The notes under the pieces were generated by a model, which was given only the letters and a program-made list of their open reading frames with translations, did no database searches and had not been told where the DNA came from. Shown here one piece after another: positions 23,581 through 31,580 of a stretch of 43,623 nucleotides of DNA (the first letter of the stretch is position 1; each line of letters opens with the position of its first letter). The stretch comes from CAZVUW01 sp964629825 (GTDB lineage Bacteria > Actinomycetota > Nitriliruptoria > Euzebyales > Egibacteraceae), in assembly GCA_964629825.1 (NCBI GenBank), contig CAZVUW010000015.1, positions 1 through 43,623 on the forward strand, read 5' to 3'. Made by a program: the position numbers and the translations under genes.

Positions 23581-24482
23581 GGCTCCTGGCGGCGCTTGCG
23601 ACCGGGACGGCGGTATATCTCGCCGTGGCACTGGCCACCGGTCGAGCCCCACGGCTCAGGACTCGGAGGAGACGGCCGCGCGGCGATCTCAGCAGCGGGC
23701 AGGTGTGGCTGCTGCAGGCCGGGGTGCACGTGACACCGCGACAGTTCTGGACGGCGTCCATGGTGGTCGGCGTCGTCGTCCTGCTCCTGCTCGGAGCGGC
23801 GACGTCCGCTCCGGCGGTCGCGGTCGTCCCAGCCCTGGCCTGTGCGGGTCTGCCACGACTGGCGCTCGCGCGCCGCCGGGCCCGACGACTCCGCGCGGTG
23901 CAGGAGGCCTGGCCGGACGCCCTTCGAGAGGTGGTGGCGGGCATCACAGCGGGGATGAGCCTCGCCCAGGCGCTGAGCGGGCTGGCACGCAGCGGACCGG
24001 AGGCGATCCGCGCCGCCTTCGCCCGCTTCCCCGCGCTGGTGCGGATGGTCGGCGTCGTCCCAGCCTTGGAGGTGATCAAGGCGGAGCTGGCCGATCCCAC
24101 CTCCGATCGGGTGCTCGAGGTCCTGATCCTCGCCCACGAGCGCGGCGGTCGGATCGTCGCCGATGTGCTTCGCGATCTGGCCGACGCCACGAGCGCCGAC
24201 GTCAAGACCAGCGAGGAGATCGCCACCGAGGCGCTGGAGCAGAAGATCAATGCGCGCGCTGTGTTCGTGCTGCCCTGGCTCGTGCTGCTGCTCTTGACCG
24301 CGCGGCCGGGGCACTTCCGCGACTTCTATAGGACTGGAGCCGGTCTGCTCGTGGTCGCTGTCGCTGGGCTGTTGAGCCTGCTCGGGCTGGCGATCATCGC
24401 CCGGCTGACCCGCGACGACGTGGAGGAAAGGGTTCTCATCGGGGCCGCGGCACCGCTCGACGGCCGGGAGGACGCGCCGTGA
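23577..24482 (+). CDS. tadB: Flp pilus inner-membrane platform protein TadB
   Basis: ATG 23577 overlaps the tadA stop; 301 residues. It has the GspF/TadB layout: two N-terminal membrane segments (about 1-20 and 60-92), a cytoplasmic helical domain with VQEAWPDALREVVAGITAGM and LAQALSGLARSGPE, then two C-terminal membrane segments (about 226-242 and 256-279). Partner of TadC in the platform that TadA drives. Basic residues 23-35 separate the first helix from the rest. Confidence 0.9.
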   Translation: MRLLAALATGTAVYLAVALATGRAPRLRTRRRRPRGDLSSGQVWLLQAGVHVTPRQFWTASMVVGVVVLLLLGAATSAPAVAVVPALACAGLPRLALARRRARRLRAVQEAWPDALREVVAGITAGMSLAQALSGLARSGPEAIRAAFARFPALVRMVGVVPALEVIKAELADPTSDRVLEVLILAHERGGRIVADVLRDLADATSADVKTSEEIATEALEQKINARAVFVLPWLVLLLLTARPGHFRDFYRTGAGLLVVAVAGLLSLLGLAIIARLTRDDVEERVLIGAAAPLDGREDAP

Positions 24483-25444
24483 TCTGGCTGGATCCGACCG
24501 CCGTCGGGGTGTCGGTGGTCAGCGCGTTGGCGGTGGCCTTGGCGGTGCGGGCGATGGCGCCGCCGACTCCACGTCTTGCGCCGCGTGTGCGCCCTTACAC
24601 CGTGGCGAGCCGCACCACCCTCGGGCGCGGGGCCGACGTGTTGACGTTCCACTCCGCGACGTTCCCGGCGGCGGGCGGTCCGCTCGGTCAGCTCATGAAG
24701 CCCGTGCTCGAGCGCGCAGCCACCAGGCTTGGGCGGATCGTCGACCGGGGCGGGGATGAGGCGCTTCTCCTGCGGCTTCGGCAGGCCGGCCTGCTCACGG
24801 ACCTTCCCGAGTCGGAGCGCCTGGAGGCGCACCGGGTTCGCCAGCTCACCGACGGCATCACGTGGGCAGCCGCGCTGGGGCTGAGCGCGCTGGCGGTCGG
24901 TGCCGCAGCTCCGATGGTGCTGCTCCTCGCCGTGCTTGGATTCCTGATCGGGGTCGCGCGCTGGCGCGGGCGGATCGACTCCGCCATCGCACAGAGGCGA
25001 GCGCGGATGAGGATCGAGCTGTACACGGTCAACCATCTGCTCGCCATGCACGCTCGCGTCGGCGGGGGCGTGGTCCAGGCGATGCAGCACGTGGTGCGGC
25101 GCGGCAGCGGCGCGGTGGTCGAGGAGCTCGCCGAGGTCCTGCAGCTCCACCGCGGAGGGCGTCGGATCGTCGAGGCGCTTGAGCATGCGGCTCGGGTGAC
25201 CCCGGAGCCGAGCGCCGCCCGCACCTACCGACTGCTGGCGAACGGCGTTGAGTACGGCGCCGACCTGGCGGAGGGGCTGCGGACGCTGTCCATCGACATC
25301 CGCGGCGAGCGCGCGGAGGCGCTGAAGCGGGCGGCCACCAGGCGCAGAGCCGCGATGCTCGTGCCGATCATCGGGATCCTCGCGCCGGTGATGCTGCTGT
25401 TCATCGCGGCGCCCCTGCCCTCCATCGTCCTGGGAGCTGGGTGA
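24479..25444 (+). CDS. tadC: Flp pilus inner-membrane platform protein TadC
   Basis: GTG 24479 overlaps the tadB stop; 321 residues. The GspF-type domain is seen at about 175-285 (YTVNHLLAMHARVGGGVVQA, RTLSIDIRGERAEALKRAAT) with membrane segments at about 8-25, 120-160 and a C-terminal one at about 292-312 (AAMLVPIIGILAPVMLLFIA). Together with TadB it forms the inner-membrane platform of the pilus. It is followed 132 bp later by the pilin gene. Confidence 0.9.
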   Translation: MIWLDPTAVGVSVVSALAVALAVRAMAPPTPRLAPRVRPYTVASRTTLGRGADVLTFHSATFPAAGGPLGQLMKPVLERAATRLGRIVDRGGDEALLLRLRQAGLLTDLPESERLEAHRVRQLTDGITWAAALGLSALAVGAAAPMVLLLAVLGFLIGVARWRGRIDSAIAQRRARMRIELYTVNHLLAMHARVGGGVVQAMQHVVRRGSGAVVEELAEVLQLHRGGRRIVEALEHAARVTPEPSAARTYRLLANGVEYGADLAEGLRTLSIDIRGERAEALKRAATRRRAAMLVPIIGILAPVMLLFIAAPLPSIVLGAG

Positions 25445-25576
25445 GCCATGACTCCGGCAGGTGTCAGCGATGTCCCGCTACATGCCTTCCCCGGTCGCGC
25501 GGTCGGGCGCGCGGCCCCGCCACTGCTTCCCCACCCGCCCGGCGGTCCCAGCCGCCCAGACCCGAAAGGCACCGCC

Positions 25577-25768
25577 ATGCTCGCCGATGTGGCATTGCTG
25601 CTGCGCGCCGTCATAGGTCGGATCCGCTCTGAGGAAGCGGGCTTCTCCACCGCCGAGCTGCTCGGCAACGCCGCGCTTGGCATCGCCGCGCTGGTCCTGA
25701 TCTGGGGATTGCTGACCAACGTGGGCAGCAGCGTCATGGAGTTCATCACCAACGCGCTCGGGCTCTAG
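25577..25768 (+). CDS. flp: Flp-type major pilin
   Basis: Starting at ATG 25577 (GAAAGG seven bases upstream) the prepilin has 63 residues: a 22-residue leader ending in EEAG, then mature FSTAELLGNAALGIAALVLI and a short tail (VGSSVMEFITNALGL). The G/F cleavage site, Glu at mature position 5 and the hydrophobic helix fit class IVb Flp pilins; length is typical. A longer form from ATG 25448 is possible but would give an atypical Pro-rich leader. The preceding 25445-25576 stretch is otherwise empty. Prepilin peptidase is not in the window. Confidence 0.85.
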   Translation: MLADVALLLRAVIGRIRSEEAGFSTAELLGNAALGIAALVLIWGLLTNVGSSVMEFITNALGL

Positions 25769-25778
25769 GAGACCAGCG

Positions 25779-26198
25779 GTGCGGGCGGCGTTCGGAATGG
25801 CGCGCGCCGACCGCGGCTTCCTCACGGTCCAGTACCTGCTGGCGATCGGCCTGACCTTCCTGCTGCTCGCACACATCACGAATCTGCTCGTGGCGGCCTA
25901 CGGGCGCGGTGCTGTGCGTGCCGCGCTTGACGAGGGGGTGCGAGCCGGCTCCGTCGTCGATGGGGGGCCTGCCGAATGCGTCGCCAGGGCCCAAGCGGTG
26001 CTCGACGATCTACTCGGCGGATGGATGGGCAGTGGGGTCGGACCGGTGAGCTGCGCGGTGGACGGACCCAAGGTCACGGCGAGCGCCCAGGCCAGCTTCC
26101 CGGCATGGCTGCCGGGCATCCCGCCGCACTCGTTCACCATCACGGCGCAGATGGTGCGTGAGCCCGACGCCGATCCGGTCACCGGAGGCCCGGGGTGA
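25779..26198 (+). CDS. TadE-like minor pseudopilin
   Basis: A GTG at 25779 with AGGAG seven bases upstream gives 139 residues. ADRG/FLTVQYLLAIGLTFLL is a type IVb-like processing site and helix, but the usual Glu at +5 is Gln. After the helix comes a globular part with two Cys (AECVARAQ, VSCAVDG), perhaps disulfide-bonded outside the cell, and TASAQASFPAW. Position after the pilin gene and overlap (GTGA) with the next gene support a role in the pilus tip or assembly. Confidence 0.75.
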   Translation: MRAAFGMARADRGFLTVQYLLAIGLTFLLLAHITNLLVAAYGRGAVRAALDEGVRAGSVVDGGPAECVARAQAVLDDLLGGWMGSGVGPVSCAVDGPKVTASAQASFPAWLPGIPPHSFTITAQMVREPDADPVTGGPG

Positions 26199-26617
26199 GC
26201 GACCGAGGGTCGGTGCCCCTGGAGCTGGCGCTGGGGGTCGGTCTGCTCGTGCTGCCGGTCGCCATGCTCGTCGCGATCTTCCCCGGGTGGGCGGAGCGGA
26301 CGGCCATGGCCAGGGTCGCTGCGCAAGAGGCGGCCCGCGCGGCCGCCCTTGCCGAGTCGGCCCCGGAGGGCATCGCCGCGGGCAAATCGCTCGCAGCCCA
26401 GATCGCTGCCAACCACGGCGTGTCGGCCGGAGACGTCTCGATCGACATCGCCGTTCCGGTCGATGCCGCAGGGGACCTGAAGCGCGGCGACGAGGTGCTC
26501 GCCTCGGTCACGGTGGCCATCCGCATGCCGTCGCTGCCCATCCCGGGAGCCGCCTGGTCGATCGGATGGACCGTCACGCACCGCGAGCGCATCGATGACT
26601 ATCGGAGTCTGCGGTGA
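26195..26617 (+). CDS. TadE/TadF-like pseudopilin
   Basis: GTG 26195 overlaps the previous stop; 140 residues. The N-terminus MSDRG/SVPLELALGVGLLVL places a processing site after residue 5 with Glu at mature +5, then a hydrophobic helix and a globular domain (AMARVAAQEAARAAALAESA, DVSIDIAVPVDAAGDL). It fits the TadE/F class of minor pseudopilins. It overlaps the next gene by 4 bp (GTGA). Confidence 0.75.
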   Translation: MSDRGSVPLELALGVGLLVLPVAMLVAIFPGWAERTAMARVAAQEAARAAALAESAPEGIAAGKSLAAQIAANHGVSAGDVSIDIAVPVDAAGDLKRGDEVLASVTVAIRMPSLPIPGAAWSIGWTVTHRERIDDYRSLR

Positions 26618-27132
26618 TCGGTGCCACGCTCGGACAGCGTGCCCCAGGCAGCGAAGAGCCCCCGAGCCGGGCGCACGAGACGCGCTCCCAGCATGGAGGG
26701 TGCCGGTGGACTCGCGACCCGCGCGGGGACGACGGCACGATCGTCCTCTGGCTCCTCGGGCTGTGCGTGATCCTGCTGTTCGTCGGCGGCCTCAGCCTGG
26801 ATCTGTGGCGGGTGCTCGCCGATCGGCGCGCGCTCGCTGGCATGGCGGATGCCGCCTCCATCGCTGGCGCCACGGCGCTGGACGAGGTCGCCTTCCGGTC
26901 TGCCGGCGAGGTGGTGCTCGACCCGGTCGCCGCAGAGGAGCGAGCGCTGGCGAGCATCGGCGCTCAGGTCGGACGGGTCGCTCTGCTGGCTGCGTCAGCC
27001 GAGGCCACGCCCGAGCAGGTGTCCGTCGTGCTGGAAGGCAGCACCGAGCTGACGCTGCTGAGAATCCTGGCGCCGGGCCCAACCACGATCCCGCTTCGCG
27101 TGGAGGCGATCGCCAGGCCCGGAGCTCGCTGA
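26614..27132 (+). CDS. TadG/TadE-like pilus protein with N-terminal membrane helix
   Basis: GTG 26614 overlaps the previous stop; 172 residues. A 37-residue polar N-terminus precedes DDGTIVLWLLGLCVILLFVG and LDLWRVLADRRALAGMADAA followed by SIAGATALD, the pattern of the Flp-pilus TadG-like N-terminal domain (PF13400 type). The remainder (about 95-172) is strand-rich without VWA motifs, so it is a short TadG-like protein rather than a full TadG. Last gene of the Tad operon; the next 455 bp hold palindrome cluster C. Confidence 0.75.
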   Translation: MIGATLGQRAPGSEEPPSRAHETRSQHGGCRWTRDPRGDDGTIVLWLLGLCVILLFVGGLSLDLWRVLADRRALAGMADAASIAGATALDEVAFRSAGEVVLDPVAAEERALASIGAQVGRVALLAASAEATPEQVSVVLEGSTELTLLRILAPGPTTIPLRVEAIARPGAR

Positions 27133-27207
27133 CGCAGGCGGGACACGAGCAAGGGATTCGGCCAAGCACGTAGTAGACCGCCGACGTCAGCAGGCAGGCG
27201 GCCAACG

Positions 27208-27444
27208 ACGTTTCCGCGGAAACATCTTGGACGAGCACCGCGCCCATCGCCCACCGCCTCCAGCCAGAAACGCTTCCGCGGAAACGCCTGCCACCGAGCA
27301 CCGGGGTGCCGACCCCCGGATCGAGTCCGGAGCGCTTCCGCGGAAACGCCCTGCACGAGCACCGCCGCACGAACACCGCCGTCGTACGACCACCGGCGTT
27401 GCCGAAGCGGCAGGCTGACCCGAGAAGCGTTTCCGCGGAAGCGC
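27208..27444. repeat. Palindrome cluster C (four copies) between the Tad operon and the LysM gene
   Basis: Cores TTCCGCGGAA are at 27212-27221, 27274-27283, 27336-27345 and 27431-27440; centre spacings are 62, 62 and 95 bp, close to 6, 6 and 9 helical turns. Copies 6 and 7 have C in place of T in the left arm, copy 8 has G in place of A in the right arm. Copies 5-7 are each followed about 13-16 bp later by GAGCACCG. The 455-bp gap 27133-27587 lies between convergent genes and has no believable reading frame. Confidence 0.93.
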
Positions 27445-27545
27445 TTTGCGCCCAATACCCCCGCCACCGACCCCCGCGGGTCGGCTATGACCGCGCGCGC
27501 CTCGTCCGAGCTGCCCGTCGCACCCGCGAGCGGGGCGAAGGGTGC
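27433..27545 (-). pseudogene. Frame-shifted remnant of the 3' end of the BldC-like gene
   Basis: The stretch after palindrome copy 8 aligns by eye with the stretch after copy 4 (19796-19905). Shared blocks in order are ACCCCCGC, GCTATGAC, CGCGCGCG, CTCGTCCG and CCCGTCGC. CTATGAC begins 49.5 bp from the palindrome centre here and 50.5 bp there. On the minus strand this covers the C-terminal codons of the BldC-like gene (ATGxxDE region and stop), with 5 bases missing between GACGAG and the stop, which breaks the frame. Similarity fades upstream of about 27545, so the HTH part is absent. Confidence 0.55.
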
Positions 27546-27587
27546 GCGGGACCCGCCCACCCGCGTCGTGGCCCGCCCCTTATGGCC

Positions 27588-28514
27588 CTAGGCCGGTGGG
27601 ACGGGTGGGAGGATCAGCTGCTCGCCGGGGAAGACGAGGTTGGGATCGCCGGAGCGGAGGGTGGCGCGGTTGGCGTCGATCAGGGCGATCCAGTAGCCGT
27701 GGACGTCGCGGGGCCTGACCTCGGCCGCGGCCAGACCGCGCGCCTCCGCCAGCCTCTGTCGGGCGATGCGCCACAGGTGCTCGCCGGCGACGACCACGTG
27801 AGCCTCGGGGGCGGGCGCGGAAACCCCGGATGAAGCGGCAGCAGCGGCAGCAGCAGCGCCCGCAGCCCCTCCTGGCACCGACGACCCCCCGGCAGAGCTC
27901 CCCGCCTGGACGTTTGGCACCCGTCGTCGGGCGCCAGCGTCTTCCCCACCGGACATGGCGGAGTAGGCGGCACCGCTGACGGAGGACGCACCCGGTGGAG
28001 GCACCTCGGGTGGCGCGACGATCGGAGCGAGCGGCTCCGGCAGCACGACGGCAGGGCCGGCGCGCGGGGCGCCATCGAACGTCGGCGCCTCGGCCACCCC
28101 ACCGGGACCCACGAGCGCGACCACCGCACCCGGTCGGGACCAGGCGATCGCTGGACCGCCCGACCCCACCGCCGCCCCTGCGGCCAGCAGGACCGCCACG
28201 GCTCGATCGGCGGCCCTGCGCACCACCGGCAGGGTCAGCCACTCCAGCGCAGCCGCCGCCCGCCGCAGCCGCGCGAGCCGGGCAAGCGCGTAGAGCACCG
28301 TCGACGACAGCAGCCACAGTGCGCAGCCCAGCGCGATCACGCGCAACACCGCGACCAGCACCTCCTCCGCCGGTCCCGCCACCAGCCACGGCCGCCACCC
28401 GCCCGGCGGCGGGCTGAACGCTGCGAGCCGTCCGAGGCGCAGCAGCAGGACCACCGCGGCGATCTCGACCGTCAGCAGGGCGGGAAGCTCCAGAAGAGCG
28501 CGTGCGCGTCGCAT
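27588..28514 (-). CDS. Membrane protein with C-terminal LysM domain
   Basis: From ATG 28514 the product has 308 residues. Two or three membrane segments are near the N-terminus (about 8-30, LLELPALLTVEIAAVVLLLR; about 48-78), a possible further one around 105-125, then a long Pro/Ala/Ser linker (130-243) and a LysM domain at about 244-305 (HVVVAGEHLWRIARQRLAEA, LIDANRATLRSGDPNLVFPG). LysM binds peptidoglycan, so the protein likely ties the membrane to the wall. It faces the Tad operon across palindrome cluster C; similar membrane LysM proteins occur beside actinobacterial pilus genes, but a pilus role is inference. Confidence 0.8.
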   Translation of the reverse strand: MRRARALLELPALLTVEIAAVVLLLRLGRLAAFSPPPGGWRPWLVAGPAEEVLVAVLRVIALGCALWLLSSTVLYALARLARLRRAAAALEWLTLPVVRRAADRAVAVLLAAGAAVGSGGPAIAWSRPGAVVALVGPGGVAEAPTFDGAPRAGPAVVLPEPLAPIVAPPEVPPPGASSVSGAAYSAMSGGEDAGARRRVPNVQAGSSAGGSSVPGGAAGAAAAAAAASSGVSAPAPEAHVVVAGEHLWRIARQRLAEARGLAAAEVRPRDVHGYWIALIDANRATLRSGDPNLVFPGEQLILPPVPPA

Positions 28515-28610
28515 CTGCTGAAAGTAGGACTATCCGTACAAGCCCGGGCGTGGCTATCCACAGGTCGGCGGTACTAGGTTCCGCGCGAGCAACCGACCCC
28601 AGGAGGCGCG

Positions 28611-30554
28611 ATGAGCACCAGGCCGTACGGGAGCTGGCCCTCCCCGCTGACACCGCAGCTGGTTGTCTCCGGAGCGCGCGGCGTGAGCGAGCTCCAGGTC
28701 GACGGCGAGGATCTGTGCTGGCTGGAGCTGCGGCCCGATGAGGGTGGGCGCACCGTGGTCGTGCGCAGGCGGCCGGACGGCAGCGTCGAGGACGCCAGCC
28801 CGGCCGGATCCAACGTCCGCACCCGCGTGCACGAGTACGGCGGCGGCTCGTACCTGTCCGTCGGCGGGACCCTCTACTACTCGGAGTTCGCGGACCAGCG
28901 GCTCTACCGCCTCGACCCGGGTGCCGAGCAGCCGGTGCCCATCACGCCCGAGCCGGTGCGACCCTCCGCGGTGCGCTACGCCGCCTTCGAGCCGACCCCC
29001 GACGGCCGGCACCTGATCTGCGTGCGGGAGAACCACCTCGGCGACACCGCGACCGAGGTGGTCAACGAGATCGTCGCCATCCCCGCGGACGGCTCGAGCG
29101 ACCCGGTGGTGCTCGCCAGCGGCCATGACTTCTACGCCAACCCGAAGCTCAGCCCCGACGGCCGGCGGCTGGCCTACGTCACCTGGGACCACCAGAACAT
29201 GCCGTGGGACGAGACCGAGGTGGTGCTCGCCGACCTCAACGGCTTGGAGGTCACCGCCTCGCGCACGGTCGCGGGCGGCCCCGGCGCCGCGGAGAGCGTG
29301 ATGGCGCCGACCTTCGCCCCCGACGGGACGCTGCACCTGCTGAGCGACCGCACCGGCTGGTGGAACCTGTACCGGCTGGACGCCGACGGCAGCCTCACCA
29401 ACCTGGCCGAGGTGGCCGTCGAGCTCGGCCAGCCCGCCTGGGTGCTCGGGCAGTCGCTGTACGGCTACCTGCGCGACGGCCGCTGCGCCGTGATCGCCAC
29501 CTCGGACGCGGTGGAGCGGCCCAGCATCCTCGACCCGACCACCGGCGAGCTCACCGCCCTGAGCGACCACACCGTCTGCCGCGACCTGGTCGTGGCCGGC
29601 AGCCAGGTGTGGTTCATCGGCGCCTCGCCCACTGCGTTCTTCGAGATCGTCCGCGCCGACCCGACCCAGGGGAACGTCGAGGTCGTCCACCGCACCCGCG
29701 AGCTGCCGGTCGACGAGGCCTGGCTGCCCCGGCCGGAGGCGATCAGCTTCCCCACCGGCAACGGCGAGACGGCGCACGCGTTCGTCTACCCGCCGACCAA
29801 CCCCGACGTGGAGCCGCCCGCCGACGAGCGCCCGCCCCTGATCGTCACCAGCCACGGCGGCCCCACGGCACACGTGCCGCCGATGCTGAACCTCGGCATC
29901 GCCTACTGGACCAGCCGCGGCTTCGCGGTGGTCGACGTCAACTACCGCGGCTCGACCGGGTTCGGGCGCGAGTACCGCAACGCGCTGAGGGACCGCTGGG
30001 GCATCGCGGACGTGGAGGACTGCGCCGCGGCGGCACGCTTCCTGGCGGAGCGCGGCGACGTCGACGGCGACCGGCTGCTGATCCGCGGCGGCAGCGCCAG
30101 TGGTTACACGACCCTGTGCGCGCTGACCTTCACGGACACGTTCGCCGCCGGAGCCAGCCACTTCGGAGTCGCCGACCCGGCCCTGCTGGCGCAGGAGACC
30201 CACAAGTTCGAGTCGCGCTACCTCGACGGCCTGCTCGGCCCCTACCCGGAGGCCCGCGAGATCTACGAGGAGCGCTCGCCGCTGCACCACGCCGACCAGA
30301 TCTCCAGCCCGATCATCCTGCTTCAAGGCCTCGAGGACCGGGTCGTCCCGCCCTCGCAGGCGGAGGCCATGGTCGAGGCGCTCGCTGCCCGCGGCATCCC
30401 GCACGCCTACGTGCCGTTCCCCGGCGAGCAGCACGGCTTCCGCGACGCGGCCAACATCATCCGCGCGCTCGAGGCCGAGCTGTCGTTCTACACACAGGTG
30501 CTCGGCATCCCGCATCCCGAGGGCATCACGCCAGTCGAGATCGCCCGCGACTGA
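28611..30554 (+). CDS. S9 family (prolyl oligopeptidase-like) serine peptidase
   Basis: From ATG 28611 behind AGGAGG the protein has 647 residues and no signal peptide, so it should be cytoplasmic. An N-terminal beta-propeller with PDG-type blades (TPDGRHLICV, SPDGRRLAYV, APDGTLHLL) covers about 25-380, and the alpha/beta-hydrolase domain follows (PLIVTSHGGPTAHVPPML, VVDVNYRGSTGFGREYRNAL). The catalytic triad is Ser495 in RGGSASGYT, Asp576 in LEDRVVP and His608 in GEQHGF, as in S9C oligopeptidases/acylaminoacyl peptidases. An SDR gene follows after 75 bp. A DnaA-box-like CTATCCACA (28554-28562) in the 96-bp divergent gap is probably chance. Confidence 0.92.
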   Translation: MSTRPYGSWPSPLTPQLVVSGARGVSELQVDGEDLCWLELRPDEGGRTVVVRRRPDGSVEDASPAGSNVRTRVHEYGGGSYLSVGGTLYYSEFADQRLYRLDPGAEQPVPITPEPVRPSAVRYAAFEPTPDGRHLICVRENHLGDTATEVVNEIVAIPADGSSDPVVLASGHDFYANPKLSPDGRRLAYVTWDHQNMPWDETEVVLADLNGLEVTASRTVAGGPGAAESVMAPTFAPDGTLHLLSDRTGWWNLYRLDADGSLTNLAEVAVELGQPAWVLGQSLYGYLRDGRCAVIATSDAVERPSILDPTTGELTALSDHTVCRDLVVAGSQVWFIGASPTAFFEIVRADPTQGNVEVVHRTRELPVDEAWLPRPEAISFPTGNGETAHAFVYPPTNPDVEPPADERPPLIVTSHGGPTAHVPPMLNLGIAYWTSRGFAVVDVNYRGSTGFGREYRNALRDRWGIADVEDCAAAARFLAERGDVDGDRLLIRGGSASGYTTLCALTFTDTFAAGASHFGVADPALLAQETHKFESRYLDGLLGPYPEAREIYEERSPLHHADQISSPIILLQGLEDRVVPPSQAEAMVEALAARGIPHAYVPFPGEQHGFRDAANIIRALEAELSFYTQVLGIPHPEGITPVEIARD

Positions 30555-30629
30555 GGTCTGCGAAGCACCCGACAGCCCGACCGCTGACGGACACTAGGCT
30601 CCAACCAGTCGTCAACGAGGAGGCAGCGG

Positions 30630-31493
30630 ATGGCAGGCGTCGAGGGTCGCGTCGTCGTTGTGACCGGAGCCGGCGGCGGCGTGGGTCGGCAGCACGCGCT
30701 GCTGTTCGCCCGTCACGGGGCGCAGGTGGTCGTCAACGACCTGGGCGGCGCTCGGGACGGCACCGGAGCCGGCAGTGACATGGCCGACGCCGTTGTCGAG
30801 GAGATCACCGCCGCCGGCGGCAGGGCCGTGGCCAGCTACGACAGCGTCGCCGACGCCGAGGGCGCGCAGCGGATCATCGCGACCGCGCTGGGGGCCTTCG
30901 GCCGCGTGGACGTCGTGGTGAACAACGCCGGGATCCTGCGCGACGTGACCTTCGCGAAGATGACCGACGAGCAGTGGGACGCCGTCCTCAAGGTGCACCT
31001 GTACGGCACCTACCACGTGACCAAGGCCGCCTGGCCGCACCTACGCGAGCAGGGCTACGGCCGCGTGATCGTGACCAGCTCCACGTCCGGCATCTACGGC
31101 AACTTCGGCCAGACCAACTACGGCGCCGCCAAGCTCGGCGTGGTCGGGCTGATCAACACCCTCGCCCTCGAGGGCGCCAAGTACGGCATCACCGCCAACG
31201 CGATCGTGCCGCTGGCCACCACGCGCATGACCGAGGACGTCTTCGACGACGAGCTGCGCGAGCGCTTCGACCCCGCCTACGTCTCGCCGGCGGTGGTGCA
31301 TCTGGCTTCGCAGGAGTGCACCGACACCGGCACCGTGGTCCTGGCGGGCGGCGGCACCTATGCGCGGCTGGCGGTGTTCCAGGCTCCCGGTGTGCGGTTC
31401 GATGAGGTTCCGACGGTCGAGGACCTGGCCGCCCGCTGGTCCGAGGTCACCGACCTCGACGGGGCCACGCCGGGTCGGTCATTCAACGGCTGA
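30630..31493 (+). CDS. SDR dehydrogenase, (3R)-hydroxyacyl-CoA dehydrogenase-like
   Basis: ATG 30630 follows AACGAGGAGG; 287 residues. Classical SDR features are VVVTGAGGGVGRQHALLFAR for NAD(P) binding, VVNDLGG with an acidic residue favouring NAD, NNAGILRD, a Ser in VTSSTSGIYGNFG, and YGAAK as catalytic Tyr/Lys. The VVNDLGGARDGTGAGSDMAD segment and the extension after the fold are characteristic of the dehydrogenase part of MFE-2/17-beta-HSD4-type enzymes of beta-oxidation, here without hydratase. Substrate specificity is therefore likely a 3-hydroxyacyl-CoA, but this is inferred from sequence similarity recalled, not computed. Confidence 0.88.
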   Translation: MAGVEGRVVVVTGAGGGVGRQHALLFARHGAQVVVNDLGGARDGTGAGSDMADAVVEEITAAGGRAVASYDSVADAEGAQRIIATALGAFGRVDVVVNNAGILRDVTFAKMTDEQWDAVLKVHLYGTYHVTKAAWPHLREQGYGRVIVTSSTSGIYGNFGQTNYGAAKLGVVGLINTLALEGAKYGITANAIVPLATTRMTEDVFDDELRERFDPAYVSPAVVHLASQECTDTGTVVLAGGGTYARLAVFQAPGVRFDEVPTVEDLAARWSEVTDLDGATPGRSFNG

Positions 31494-31580
31494 GCGGCCG
31501 GTGCCTCACAGGTCGCGGCGCATGACAACGCGCGAGGCAAGGGTGCGGCGGGCGACCGCAAAGCCTCGAGCGCCCAGGCC

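Noticed and set aside
27208..27444. CRISPR-like array: palindromic repeats about 62 bp apart
   Set aside because: Only 14-18 bp are conserved, arms vary between copies, spacing includes 95 bp, flanking pieces are themselves partly shared, and there are no cas genes; the same motif occurs at two other loci without an array.
18292..27444. Canonical parS sites
   Set aside because: The four central bases are CGCG in every copy, not ACGT, and ParB recognition is highly conserved; only a parS-like hypothesis is kept.
28554..28562. DnaA box CTATCCACA upstream of the S9 peptidase gene
   Set aside because: Single isolated copy with one mismatch; no cluster, AT-rich region or replication gene nearby.
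28554..30515. 653-codon minus-strand open frame opposite the S9 peptidase
   Set aside because: Antisense shadow of a gene with a complete catalytic triad; no recognisable domain.
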